A stretch of DNA of 64,000 nucleotides from Dermabacter hominis NBRC 106157 (GCF_001570785.1 NZ_BCSI01000003.1:1-64000); one strand, 5' to 3'. Shown: positions 18,562 through 27,186, counted from the first letter of the stretch. Notes: generated by a model not told the origin, from the sequence alone. Numbers and translations: made by a program.

Positions 18562-19314
18562 ATGACCACCACAAAAACCGCCGTCATCACGGGTTCGTCG
18601 CGAGGCGTAGGTGCTGACACCGCGAAGATTCTCGCCGCGGAAGGTTACAACGTCGTCGTCAACTATCGTCAAAAGGCGCCGCGGGCGAACAAGGTCGTGA
18701 AAGAAATCGAAGAGGCCGGCGGTCGCGCCGTCGCCGTGGGCGCCGACCTCACGAGCGAAGAGGATCTCGACCGCCTCATGCAAACGGCGATCGACGAGTT
18801 TGGTTCGCTCGATCTGCTCGTTCTCAACGCCTCAGGCGGTATGGAGAAGGATCTCGGCGACAACTACGCGCTTCGCCTCAATCGCGACGCACAATCGAAC
18901 GCTCTCACCGCGGCGCTCTCGCGCATGAATCCCGGCGGTCGCGTCATCTTCGTGACGAGCCACCAGGCGCACTTCATCAACGACGTTGACACCATGGACG
19001 CGTACGACGCGGTCGCGAAGTCGAAGCGTGCGGGCGAGGACGAGCTGACATCGCGCATCCCCGAGATGAGCGAGAAGGGCGTGAGCTTTGTGGTCGTCTC
19101 GGGCGACATGATCGAGGGAACGGTCACGGCGACCCTCCTCAACCGCATGGAGCCGGGTGCGCTCGAGGCACGTCGCGAGGCAGCCGGGAAGCTGTACTCG
19201 GTGCGCGAGTTTGCAGAAGAGATCGCGAAGCTCGCGACGGCTGACCTGCCCACGGGGCACATTGAGCTCGTGGGCGGCGCACAGGACTTCCTCGCGCAGG
19301 TGGACGCGAAGTAA
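18562..19314 (+). CDS. SDR-family oxidoreductase, divergent active site
   Basis: A 250-residue Rossmann protein with the SDR cofactor motif TGSSRGVG (~10-17), NYRQK, ADLTSEEDLDRL and the LVLNASGG segment in place of NNAG. The catalytic YxxxK is not canonical: after YDAVAKSKRAGED the lysines sit at +5 and +7 from the tyrosine. Reductase activity is therefore uncertain, although the NAD(P)-binding half looks intact. It precedes the antiporter by 44 bp on the same strand. Confidence 0.8.
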   Translation: MTTTKTAVITGSSRGVGADTAKILAAEGYNVVVNYRQKAPRANKVVKEIEEAGGRAVAVGADLTSEEDLDRLMQTAIDEFGSLDLLVLNASGGMEKDLGDNYALRLNRDAQSNALTAALSRMNPGGRVIFVTSHQAHFINDVDTMDAYDAVAKSKRAGEDELTSRIPEMSEKGVSFVVVSGDMIEGTVTATLLNRMEPGALEARREAAGKLYSVREFAEEIAKLATADLPTGHIELVGGAQDFLAQVDAK

Positions 19315-19358
19315 GCATTATGACAGTGGGCCCCGCGCGCACGAGGAAAGAGCCATAA

Positions 19359-21077
19359 ATGGAACTCATCGTCCTCGCGCTCGTGGGGCTCACCGTTCTT
19401 GTTGCCTCCGCGCTTTTCTCGCGCCGCACCGGCATCGCGGCGCCGCTCCTCCTTCTCGTGCTCGGGATCGTCGCGAGTTTCACCCCGTGGATTCCCGACG
19501 TTGAACTCACGAACGAGATGGTTCTCCTCGGCGTGCTTCCGCCGATTCTTTTCGCCTCGGGTCGCAACGTGCCCGTGATTGAGCTTCGACGAAACCTCAA
19601 GCCGATTGCGTGGCTCAGTATCGTCATGGTCATAGTGCCGGCCGTCCTCGTGGGCGTGATCGTGCACCTGCTTTTTTGCGAGATCTCCCTTCCACTCGCC
19701 ATCGCACTTGGGGCCGCGGTATCGCCGATCGATGCGGTCGCGGCGACGAGCATCGGCCGGCGTCTCGGCCTTCCCGATCGCCTCATGACTTTGCTCGAGG
19801 GGGAGAGCCTCTTCAACGACGCGGCCGCTCTCGTGACGATGCGGATGGCGGTCGCAACCCTCGCGACCGGATTCTCACTCGTCGAAGCGAGCCTCGGCTT
19901 CCTGTGGGCTGTCGCGGGCGGGCTGGCGATCGGGTATGTGACGGGTCGGGTCATTAATTGGGCCCGTGGCCGACTCAACGACCCGGTCCTCGTCACCATC
20001 GTGACTCTCGCGAGCCCGTGGGCCTCGTATATTCCTGCCGAGCAAGTGCACGCTTCCGGCGTGATTGCCGTTGTAGTGTGCGCGGTTGTGATGGCGCATC
20101 TCGCGCCGCGGTCCCTCAATGCGGAGGAACGCGCGATGGTCCGCTCGACCTGGGCAACTACGAGCTACGTGCTCGAGCACGCGGTGTTCCTTCTCATGGG
20201 CATGCAAGTGGCGCGGCTCGTGAACGACTCGCGCGTGAGTGGAAGCCTGGGGCGCGTGTGGCTTATGGCGCTCGTTGTGCTCGCCGTGTTGATCGTGCTG
20301 CGTGCGTGTGGCGTCGCGGTTGTCGTGTGGATGTCGAATCACCGCGAGGCCCGTGCCCGCGCGCTCGGGCACACGCTCAAGGGCGGCCTCACCGAGAAGG
20401 GCGAGCAGCGTGCGCGTAACCGCTTCGGTTCGAACTGGGAATCGGAAAGCTCGCGATGGCTCAATCGCACTCGTGCCGACATCGATTACGCGCTCACCGA
20501 GCAGATTTCGCCGAAGGGCGGAATCGTGCTGGCATGGGCGGGGATGCGAGGAGTCGTGACCCTCGCGGCGATCCAAACCCTCCCCTATGTTGCGGGAGGT
20601 CAGCTCGTCGAGTATCGCGGCGCGGTCATATTTGTCGCCTTCCTCGTAGCCGTGGGGTCGCTGCTGCTCTTCGGGGGGACGCTCCCGTTCGTTATTCGCG
20701 CAACGGGTCTTGCGGCACCCGGCATTGATGAGCGGCGGCACGAGGAAAAGATGCTCGTGAGGAGCATGCTGGAGACGGTCAACCGTGAGCTCGGCCCCCT
20801 CGCCGAGCAGACGATCGACGGCAAGCCGGTTCCGCCGCACGTCATCACGAAGCTTGAAAGGCGAATGGCGGCGCTCAACAACCGCACGAACACGGAAGCT
20901 CTTCGGCTCGAGAGGGATACGCGCGATGTCTACTGGGCGCTCTTCACGCGCTATCTGGATGCGCTCCGGCTCGCTCTCGAGGAGGAGCGTTCGGTGGGCG
21001 CCTACTCTCATCACGCGTTCCACGCGGTAGAGGACATGCTCGATAGGTTCGAGGTCAACGCGCGTTCGCGCGTATGA
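19359..21077 (+). CDS. Na+/H+ antiporter (CPA1/NhaP type)
   Basis: A 572-residue cytoplasmic-membrane monovalent cation/proton antiporter with about 12 helices over residues 1-450 and a soluble C-terminal domain. The ion-binding region carries AVSPIDAVAATSIGRRLGLP followed by LLEGESLFNDAAALV, the CPA1 signature with the aspartate of FND. A loop near residues 330-380 is rich in charged residues. Probable role: pH and sodium homeostasis. It converges on the response regulator gene. Confidence 0.9.
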   Translation: MELIVLALVGLTVLVASALFSRRTGIAAPLLLLVLGIVASFTPWIPDVELTNEMVLLGVLPPILFASGRNVPVIELRRNLKPIAWLSIVMVIVPAVLVGVIVHLLFCEISLPLAIALGAAVSPIDAVAATSIGRRLGLPDRLMTLLEGESLFNDAAALVTMRMAVATLATGFSLVEASLGFLWAVAGGLAIGYVTGRVINWARGRLNDPVLVTIVTLASPWASYIPAEQVHASGVIAVVVCAVVMAHLAPRSLNAEERAMVRSTWATTSYVLEHAVFLLMGMQVARLVNDSRVSGSLGRVWLMALVVLAVLIVLRACGVAVVVWMSNHREARARALGHTLKGGLTEKGEQRARNRFGSNWESESSRWLNRTRADIDYALTEQISPKGGIVLAWAGMRGVVTLAAIQTLPYVAGGQLVEYRGAVIFVAFLVAVGSLLLFGGTLPFVIRATGLAAPGIDERRHEEKMLVRSMLETVNRELGPLAEQTIDGKPVPPHVITKLERRMAALNNRTNTEALRLERDTRDVYWALFTRYLDALRLALEEERSVGAYSHHAFHAVEDMLDRFEVNARSRV

Positions 21078-21104
21078 GAGGGGCGCCCGACGCTTGCCTT
21101 CTCT

Positions 21105-21710
21105 CTAGAGCCATCCTCGTTCGTCGGCGCGTTTTGCGGCGGCAGCCCTCGTCGCGGCGCCGGTTTTGTGGATTGCCGAGGATAGGTAATTTCGCACCGT
21201 TCCCTCGCTCAGGTGAACCTTTCTTGCGATGCTTGAGATTTTGTCGCCGTCGCGGGCGATGCGCAGGATTTCTTGCTCGCGTTCGGTGAGGGGGTTTGCT
21301 CCGTCGAAAAGCGACTCGGTCGCGAGCGCGGGATCGACGACGCGCCCGCCAGCGTGAACTTTTCTGACGGCTTCGGCGAGCTGATCGGCGGGTGTTTCCT
21401 TGACCACGAAGCCGCTTGCGCCGGCGTCGAGGGCGCGGCGAAGGTAGCCGGGCCGGCCGAAGGTCGTCACGATGAGGCAACGCGCATCGAGTCCCTCGCG
21501 CGTGATCGCAGCGGTCGCCTCGATGCCGTCGAGGCCTGGCATTTCGATGTCCAGGAGTGCAACGTCGATGTCGGTTGTTCGCGCAATCGCGAGTGCCTCT
21601 TCGCCGTGTGCCGCTTGCGCGACGACGTCGATGTCGTCCTCGAGACTCAGGAGCGCCGCGAGGGCGCCGCGCACCATCGCTTGGTCGTCCGCGATAAGAA
21701 CCCTGATCAC
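21105..21710 (-). CDS. NarL/LuxR-family response regulator
   Basis: A 201-residue two-component response regulator. The receiver domain (1-120) has acidic D8/D9, phosphoacceptor D54 in LLDIEMPGLDG, and the conserved K near VVKETPADQ. The C-terminal LuxR HTH (~135-200) contains LTEREQEILRIARDGDK. An open frame runs further upstream, but the true start is the GTG at 21710, which overlaps the kinase stop (ATGTGA). It probably regulates the ABC transporter genes of the same operon. Confidence 0.9.
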   Translation of the reverse strand: MIRVLIADDQAMVRGALAALLSLEDDIDVVAQAAHGEEALAIARTTDIDVALLDIEMPGLDGIEATAAITREGLDARCLIVTTFGRPGYLRRALDAGASGFVVKETPADQLAEAVRKVHAGGRVVDPALATESLFDGANPLTEREQEILRIARDGDKISSIARKVHLSEGTVRNYLSSAIHKTGAATRAAAAKRADERGWL

Positions 21711-22798
21711 ATCTGCACCTGCACTGTCGTTCCGTCGTTGCCGCCCGTGAGTGTGAGCGTTCCGCCCGCGCCTTCGACCCTTTCGCGTAGGCCGCGCAGG
21801 CCGTTTCCGCTCGTGCCCGAGAACCCTACGCCGTTGTCGGTGATGTCGATGCTGCGGGGACGAATCGTGATGACCGCTTTTTTGGCGTGTGAGTGGCGCA
21901 CGATGTTCGTCATGGCCTCGCGCAGGCCCCACGCAAAGAGGGTCCTGTACTGCGGGTCGACGTCGGTGGCGTCGCCGCATACCGTGAGCTCGATCCCGGC
22001 TTCGCGCGCAACGGTTCGTGCCTGCTCGAGTTCGGCGCCAAGCTGACGCACGCGAAGGCCGAGCACCGTGGAGCGCACGTCGGCAATGCCTTCGCGCGAC
22101 AGCTGGGTGATGAGGGCGATCTCGCGCTTCGCCGCGGCCGAGTCCTTATCCACGAGGCGCTCGGCGAGTTCGGATTTCAGCGCGATCGCGGTGAGCGTGT
22201 GCCCGAGGACGTCATGGATGTCGCGCGCGACTCTTTCGCGCTCGTCGAGAACGGCTTCCTGAGACGCGACGCGGGAGTCATCGATCGCGGACTTTGTGAA
22301 GAACACCGAACCCGCGCAGCCGAGGAACACACACGAGGCGATGATCCCGAACGACATCGACCACGGCTCTCGCGCGAGCAGGGGATAGGCGAGGATCGCG
22401 ACCACGACGCATGCACCGGCGATATAACCGGGTTTCGGAGGTAAGAGGAAGACCGCCACGGGTACAAGAAACACCACGAGGCCGAGAGCATCGGTGCCAA
22501 TGAGGAACATCTGCGCGACACACAGCGCTACAAGGAGCGTCATGAAGCCGACTGTTCTAGAGGTGATCGTCTCGGTGATCCGATCCGGATCGCGAAAGTG
22601 CCGAACCATCGACGCTGCATAGAGCGCAGCAAACGCGAGCGTCAGGAGGATTGAGAGTACGCCGGCAAGCGTCGGAATCCCTCCCTGGCATGCCGTTATC
22701 AGCGGGAAGGCGAGGAAAAGGAGCCACACGAGCGACATGGCATACGCGATTGCGCGCCTGCGCTCCACGGTGGCTCCTTGTTCCGTTTTGTCGAGCAT
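21707..22798 (-). CDS. Sensor histidine kinase (HisKA_3 type)
   Basis: About 363 residues. The N-terminal half has about five hydrophobic helices with no large extracellular loop, and is followed by the phosphoacceptor histidine in RERVARDIHDVLGHTLTAI and a HATPase domain with the N box ITDNGVGFSG and G box GNGLRGLRERV. The ATG at 22798-22796 overlaps the permease stop as TAATG; the longer upstream frame is only the permease read out of frame. The short-loop sensor next to an ABC exporter resembles intramembrane-sensing DesK/LiaS-like kinases. Confidence 0.9.
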   Translation of the reverse strand: MLDKTEQGATVERRRAIAYAMSLVWLLFLAFPLITACQGGIPTLAGVLSILLTLAFAALYAASMVRHFRDPDRITETITSRTVGFMTLLVALCVAQMFLIGTDALGLVVFLVPVAVFLLPPKPGYIAGACVVVAILAYPLLAREPWSMSFGIIASCVFLGCAGSVFFTKSAIDDSRVASQEAVLDERERVARDIHDVLGHTLTAIALKSELAERLVDKDSAAAKREIALITQLSREGIADVRSTVLGLRVRQLGAELEQARTVAREAGIELTVCGDATDVDPQYRTLFAWGLREAMTNIVRHSHAKKAVITIRPRSIDITDNGVGFSGTSGNGLRGLRERVEGAGGTLTLTGGNDGTTVQVQM

Positions 22799-23544
22799 TA
22801 CTGCCTTTCGCGAGTCTTCCGGGCAAGCACGAGGGCGAGGACTACGAAGATCACGAGCCACACCGCCATGTTCACAAGCCCGTACCACAGCGGGTCCTCG
22901 TAAAAGTCCGCGCCGGTGGAGTACATCTTCCCATGGACCACGGGGTATTTGGCGAGCATCGCATATCCGTAAAGCGGCGTGAACCGGCCGATCTGGAGAA
23001 GCGTGCCGCTGAGGGGAATGAAGAGATTCCCGAGGAAGCCGAACAACACGAGAAGGCCGGTCGAAGCGTTGGCAGCGCCCTCGCTTCGCATGGCGAAGGC
23101 AAAAATAAGGCCGTAGAAGCCAAACATCATTGAGCCCACGAAGAGAATGAGGAACGAGACGATCCAATCCTCGAGCGGGGCCTCCGCTTTGGTGAGGGCG
23201 CCGATCGCATACACGATCACGAGCGGGAGGAGAGCGATGATGCTTCCAACTCCCACCTTGACCGCGATGTAGCGTGCGTCGCTCAGCGGCGTGAGTCCGA
23301 GCTGCCTGCCCCAACCGCGGATTTTTTCAACGCCGGCCTGCGTGGCAATGCCGGTTGTCGCGCTTGCGGCTCCATACGCGGCGAGGGCAATCATGATCGA
23401 CATGGCAATGTTGCCGTCGCCGAAGTTGATATCGGCAAAGTCGTTTGTCGTCCCGATCGCGATGTAAATGAGGACCGGCAACCCCACGATGAAGAAGAGA
23501 TTGACGAGATCTCTGAATTGGCGCTTGAGTTCGATCGCAAACAT
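22798..23544 (-). CDS. ABC-2 type transporter permease
   Basis: A 248-residue membrane subunit with six predicted helices, starting MFAIELKRQFRDLVNLFFIVGLPVLIY, typical of ABC-2 exporters for drugs or lipids. It is coupled on both sides by TAATG overlaps, to the ATPase upstream and the kinase downstream. The substrate is unknown. Confidence 0.88.
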   Translation of the reverse strand: MFAIELKRQFRDLVNLFFIVGLPVLIYIAIGTTNDFADINFGDGNIAMSIMIALAAYGAASATTGIATQAGVEKIRGWGRQLGLTPLSDARYIAVKVGVGSIIALLPLVIVYAIGALTKAEAPLEDWIVSFLILFVGSMMFGFYGLIFAFAMRSEGAANASTGLLVLFGFLGNLFIPLSGTLLQIGRFTPLYGYAMLAKYPVVHGKMYSTGADFYEDPLWYGLVNMAVWLVIFVVLALVLARKTRERQ

Positions 23545-24443
23545 TAGCTGACCTTCCGATCTTTCGTGAGGCGAACAAAGGAGTCTTCGAGGGAGGGATG
23601 TGAGATTTCGAGTGCACTTACGCCGTCCATGGCGAGGAGGAACCGGGCCACGTCGTCGCTTTCGCTGCTGACGGTCGCCACACTCGAACCGTTGATCTCA
23701 ACGCGCTGGCTCGGGAAGCGCTCGCGAAGGGCGGCCATGACAGTTTCGGGATTGTTCGCGCGCACACGCACTTCGCGCGCGCCGGTGAGATCGCGAATCT
23801 GGTCCGTGGGGCCGTCGGCCACGATCGAACCCTCGGAGATGAAAACGACGCGCCGCGCAAACTGCTCGGCCTCTTCGAGGTAGTGGGTGGCAAAAATGAC
23901 CGTGCGTCCGGAGGTTGCCTCGGCCTGCATTCGATCCCAAAAAGCGCGGCGAGCCGTGACGTCCATGCCAGCCGTTGGCTCATCGAGGATGAGTACCTCG
24001 GGATCAGGCAGGAGCGCGAGCGCGAACTTGAGGCGTTGCTGCTCGCCGCCTGAACACGCCTTGACTTTGCGATCCGCGAGGTCCGTGATGCCCGCGAGCT
24101 CAAGAGCACGCCTGCCCATCGTGGGCTTCGGAAAGGTTGAGGCGATGTAATCGACGGTTTCTCCTACCGTGATGTCGGCAATGAGTCCGCCCGTTTGCAA
24201 AAGCGCCGAGACTTTGCCGGCCTTGATCGCTTCGCGTGGCGTGGTGCCGCATACCCGGAGGCGCCCCGACGAGGGTTGCGAAAGGCCGAGCACCATGTCG
24301 AGCGTTGTGGTTTTTCCCGCGCCGTTCGGCCCGAGAAACGCAAGAATCTCGCCGCGCTCGACCGTGAGGTCGATGTCGTTGACGGCAAGCACCGAGGGGA
24401 ATTGTTTACGGAGCCCCGTGATCTCCACTGCGATGGTGTTCAT
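23544..24443 (-). CDS. ABC transporter ATP-binding protein
   Basis: A 299-residue ATPase of the DrrA/CcmA type. Walker A is GPNGAGKTT, the Q loop lies in LLQTGGL, the signature is CSGGEQQRLKFAL, Walker B is VLILDEPTAGMD, and the H loop is FATHYLEE. The extra C-terminal ~75 residues are usual in ABC-2 exporters. It is the first gene of a four-gene operon ATPase-permease-kinase-regulator, a layout typical of self-regulated antimicrobial or envelope-stress exporters. Confidence 0.92.
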   Translation of the reverse strand: MNTIAVEITGLRKQFPSVLAVNDIDLTVERGEILAFLGPNGAGKTTTLDMVLGLSQPSSGRLRVCGTTPREAIKAGKVSALLQTGGLIADITVGETVDYIASTFPKPTMGRRALELAGITDLADRKVKACSGGEQQRLKFALALLPDPEVLILDEPTAGMDVTARRAFWDRMQAEATSGRTVIFATHYLEEAEQFARRVVFISEGSIVADGPTDQIRDLTGAREVRVRANNPETVMAALRERFPSQRVEINGSSVATVSSESDDVARFLLAMDGVSALEISHPSLEDSFVRLTKDRKVS

Positions 24444-24536
24444 GCCTCTAGTCTTTTTCAGGCACGAGTTCCTCGCTATCGGGAGCTGTCACGTGATTGA
24501 CGTGACAGGTGTCATGTGTCGTCGAGCGGCAACGTG

Positions 24537-25433
24537 CTACATGCGCGACCAACCGAGACTCGACGGCCCGATCGTGGGGCGCCAGCCCGTTTCGCGCATG
24601 AAGCGAATTGACGAGACCCGCAGCGAGCGACGCTGCACGTCCATTTTCGCGGGCAGCACCGCTTGCGTTGCGGCGGGAAAGAACTTCGCATCCATGCCCG
24701 CGCGCGCTTCACGACCGAGGTCCTTCGCCCACCGTGCACGTGTGATCGGTTCGCCGCCCACGTTGTAGAAACCGGAACGGGCATCGAGGGCCGCGAGGAA
24801 GGCTCGGCCGGCGTCGATGTGGTGCACGAGAGTGAGGTAGTCGCTCGGCTTGCCTAGGAGAACCGCTTCTCCCTCACGGGTCTTGCGAAGAGCGTAGGTG
24901 GTGCCGGGGTCGCGGCCGTACAGCTGCCCGAGGCGGAGGATGACGGCGCTGCGTCCATTTTCCGCGAAGTTGACGGCGGCGCGCATTTCGCGCACGCGCG
25001 GCTTGAACGCGGGATTCTTAACAGCCAGCGGATGCTCCTCGCTGATCCACTTGCTTCCGTTGTCGGGGTACATGAACATCGAGGATTCTTGAATGAGTTT
25101 TCCGACCCCCGCACGCGCGGCGGCTGTAGCGATTGCTGCGGAGGCTTCAAGGTGAAGGCGGTCGTCCTCGCGCCAGGCGAAGGGGCGAAGTGCGCCCATT
25201 CCCGTGGGGATCTTCGCAAGGGTATTGATCACGACGTCGTGGCCGCGAAAGGTGCGCTCGAGGTCGCTTGCGGAGAAGACATCGGCGATGACGCCGTGAG
25301 CGCCGCGCCCCTCGACAATGGGAAGGCCGCGCTCGCGACGCGTGACACCCGTGACTTCGTGCCCGGCCGCGACGAGGGCCTCGACAGCCTGCTGCCCAAG
25401 GACTCCCGTGGCACCCGTGACTGCGATCCTCAC
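24537..25433 (-). CDS. NAD(P)-binding epimerase/dehydratase family protein
   Basis: A 298-residue extended-SDR-like protein beginning with the Rossmann motif AVTGATGVLGQQAVEAL. The segments HDVVINTLAKIP and LIQESSMFMYPD resemble nucleotide-sugar epimerases, but no YxxxK is visible near the usual place. The substrate is unknown. A TTATGG leader and the tRNA-Lys gene lie on its 5' side. It is the last core gene before the island. Confidence 0.8.
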   Translation of the reverse strand: MRIAVTGATGVLGQQAVEALVAAGHEVTGVTRRERGLPIVEGRGAHGVIADVFSASDLERTFRGHDVVINTLAKIPTGMGALRPFAWREDDRLHLEASAAIATAAARAGVGKLIQESSMFMYPDNGSKWISEEHPLAVKNPAFKPRVREMRAAVNFAENGRSAVILRLGQLYGRDPGTTYALRKTREGEAVLLGKPSDYLTLVHHIDAGRAFLAALDARSGFYNVGGEPITRARWAKDLGREARAGMDAKFFPAATQAVLPAKMDVQRRSLRVSSIRFMRETGWRPTIGPSSLGWSRM

Positions 25434-25568
25434 CGCTCAGCTCCTTATGGTTCGGCTACGACTCACCGTCACAGTCTAAGTGGCGGCACTGAATGTGTGC
25501 TTCGGCATAAAAAGCCAGGCTCGATTGGCGCAAGCGGCACAGTGCGGCGTAAAGTATTTCTTCGTTAG

Positions 25569-25642
25569 GCGCCATTAGCTCAGTTGGTTAGAGCAACTGA
25601 CTCTTAATCAGTGGGTCCGGGGTTCGAGTCCCTGATGGCGCA
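25569..25642 (+). tRNA. tRNA-Lys (anticodon CUU), island integration site
   Basis: Cloverleaf: acceptor GCGCCAT/ATGGCGC, D-arm GCTC-AGTTGGTTA-GAGC, anticodon stem-loop ACTGA-CTCTTAA-TCAGT (CUU), T-arm CGGGG-TTCGAGT-CCCTG, discriminator A. The 3' half from the anticodon loop on is repeated at 30309 and 32305, marking it as the attachment site for integrated elements. Confidence 0.97.
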
Positions 25643-25643
25643 C
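25599..25643 (+). repeat. Attachment-site copy 1 (3' half of tRNA-Lys)
   Basis: 45 bp, GACTCTTAATCAG through GGCGCAC. It is identical to 30309-30353; identity with 32305 onward extends about 61 bp into the following terminator. Confidence 0.9.
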
Positions 25644-25937
25644 GACACGGAAGCCCCCGCTCGGAAGAGCGGGGGCTTCTTCATTGTTAACGGCAGCCAT
25701 CCCATCGAAAATGATAGAGATCGGCACACCGAAGTATTCCGCCACCAGTGCCACCTCAGCCGCCTTCCAAGGTGAGTCGCCGCGCAACTTCATAAACACA
25801 GAGTTCTGCCCGATGCCAAGCACATCTGCTAGGTCGGCGTTCCTCATGCCGTGGAGTGCTACCAGTGCGCGAGTGGCCGCAGAAATTCGTTCGTCTACCG
25901 TTTGCTTTATGATTCCTACCTGATTCAGTGTCAACAT
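25608..25937 (-). CDS. Island HTH regulator reading antisense into the tRNA
   Basis: A 109-residue protein with a Cro/CI-like helix-turn-helix: ISAATRALVALHGMRNADLADVLGIGQNSVFMKLRG is followed by SPWKAAEVALVAEYFGVPI. The stop codon lies inside att copy 1, so the last ~13 residues (RHQGLEPRTH end) are antisense tRNA-Lys and the preceding ones are the terminator hairpin. In an excised circle the attP copy would presumably supply the same end. A frameshifted paralogue holds the same position beside att copy 2. It is probably the element's repressor or excision control gene, by position and fold only. Confidence 0.7.
   Translation of the reverse strand: MLTLNQVGIIKQTVDERISAATRALVALHGMRNADLADVLGIGQNSVFMKLRGDSPWKAAEVALVAEYFGVPISIIFDGMAAVNNEEAPALPSGGFRVVRHQGLEPRTH
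25650..25679. terminator. Terminator after tRNA-Lys
   Basis: GAAGCCCCCGCTC, loop GGAA, GAGCGGGGGCTTC, then TTCATT. Near copies follow att copies 2 and 3. Confidence 0.85.
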
Positions 25938-25996
25938 ACCCTCAGGGTGGGCGCTAACTGCATCGTTACCAATTTGTATTTAAGATGGTGCGAGGT

Positions 25997-26010
25997 TACT
26001 AAAAATAGTA
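25997..26010. promoter_or_regulatory. Candidate operator: TACTA-AAAA-TAGTA
   Basis: A 5-bp inverted repeat with a 4-bp A spacer in the 86-bp gap between the divergent HTH gene and the small gene at 26024. It is placed 14 bp before that ATG, where it would overlap a promoter. Confidence 0.4.
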
Positions 26011-26023
26011 GTCCGCTGTCCTT

Positions 26024-26257
26024 ATGACTACTAGTGCTCGAATTGCAGACATCCTGCTCACACAAAAGGGCTACCCCGGACTTTATGACTGGGCAATGGA
26101 CCAAAGGCGTTCCGTTCGGCCTGCGACCTGGGACGAAGTCGCATTGTCCTTACGAGCCGCGACTGACGAAAAAATTAACGTTCGCGGCCAAATGCTTCGC
26201 CGATGGGGTGAAGCTGCCGAGCAAGCGCGTGAGTCCGACGAGGGCTCGGCGCAGTAG
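26024..26257 (+). CDS. Small phage-like protein, possibly HTH
   Basis: A 77-residue protein: ARIADILLTQKGYPGLYDWAMDQ, then TWDEVALSLRAAT and a C-terminal QMLRRWGEAAEQARE. The pattern resembles small helix-turn-helix proteins of actinophages and integrated elements, where a wHTH precedes a terminal RRW-containing helix. No Shine-Dalgarno is visible before the ATG, so the message may be leaderless. It is divergent from the HTH regulator. Function is unknown. Confidence 0.6.
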   Translation: MTTSARIADILLTQKGYPGLYDWAMDQRRSVRPATWDEVALSLRAATDEKINVRGQMLRRWGEAAEQARESDEGSAQ

Positions 26258-26268
26258 GCGGTAGCGCG

Positions 26269-26735
26269 ATGACTGACCAAGCGAGGTTTCGGGGAATCTT
26301 GGGCGGGCTAGCCGAAGACGGCTGGCACGGCGAAGCAGGTCCTGAGTTCGTGGAGCTCATCGGTGAAGTGCTTTCAGCTAAGTCTTCGACGCTCGAATGC
26401 AGTGGGGACTGCGTGAGCGAAGCGGTCTTGGTTGTGGCTGGCTGCGGTGGCGGTGATTTAGGGGTTTTCGCGGCGCGGTTGCTGGCGATGGATAACCCTC
26501 TCGGTTACGTGATTACGAGTGTCGCGACGAATCTTGATCGGGCTGCGGTTGAGGACGTGATGGGGGTTGGGTCTCGTCAGGTGGGGCCTGGAGTTGAGGC
26601 GGTGACACGGTTTTCGGAGCTGTCGCGTGCTGATGACGGCGACGGTTTTGACCATGTGCTGATGCAGGATGCGTGGGCTCGTGGTGTCGCGGGTGGCTCG
26701 GTTGCCACGTTTCAGTGGTGCTCATGGGCATCTGG
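26269..26735 (+). pseudogene. Element gene truncated by IS debris
   Basis: The frame starting MTDQARFRGILGGLAEDGW is compositionally protein-like for about 150 residues (AARLLAMDNPLGYVITSVATNLDRAAVEDVM). It then runs into antisense transposase sequence from about 26740, so the native 3' end is lost although the frame stays open to 27147. The start is 11 bp after the previous stop, suggesting an original two-gene operon. Helical segments with NPLGYV hint at a replication- or sigma-like phage protein, but no family was recognised. Confidence 0.5.
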
Positions 26736-26741
26736 GGGCGT

Positions 26742-26937
26742 GGGGATGCGGCGCGGAGTTCTTCGGCTTCGGCTTTCGTGGTGCCGGACTTGTTGCCGGC
26801 CTCGGCCTCGGCCTGGCGGACCCAGTTCGTCAGGCAGGAGAAGCTGGTGCCGAAGTCCTCGGCGATGTCCTTCAGGTGGGTGCCGTGCTCACGGTTCAGG
26901 GCGACACGGACGACGTCATCGCGGCCAGGTTAGTCGG
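26742..26937 (-). mobile_element. IS3-family OrfA fragment
   Basis: The minus strand encodes RDDVVRVALNREHGTHLKDI and the continuing HTH of an IS3 OrfA (EDFGTSFSCLTNWVRQAEAEAG, given here in two pieces), ending near ELRAA. No OrfB and no ends are seen. It differs from the OrfA at 28928, so it is a separate element. Confidence 0.75.
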
Positions 26938-27105
26938 GAAATAGCCTCGGCGGTATGCGCCTCCACAAAGGGCTATCGCCGCCCGACTACACACCTCGTT
27001 TGTTCACGAAATCCAAACCGATCTCCGAGAGCAACACGTTTGACCAACTCCCCATGCTTGGTCCTTAGAACTGGCCCGGAGTTCAGAGGAAGCTCACTTG
27101 AGATC

Positions 27106-27134
27106 TTGACCACACTAGAGTCGGCTGCTAGTTT
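27106..27134 (+). promoter_or_regulatory. Putative promoter of the Cys-rich precursor cassette
   Basis: TTGACC (27106-27111), 17-bp spacer, TAGTTT (27129-27134), about 52 bp before the ATG at 27187. The rest of 26940-27186 shows no gene. Confidence 0.55.
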
Positions 27135-27186
27135 GACTCAGGGGTGACCAACCGGTGCCTTCCGAAAAAGCCACAGGAGTACAGTA

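Noticed and set aside
21711-21980. N-terminal extension of the LuxR response regulator
   Set aside because: The extension is His/Arg-rich and is the kinase gene read in another frame; the receiver domain starts at the GTG at 21710.
22799-23314. N-terminal extension of the histidine kinase
   Set aside because: It is the permease gene read out of frame; the ATG at 22798 is coupled to the permease stop.
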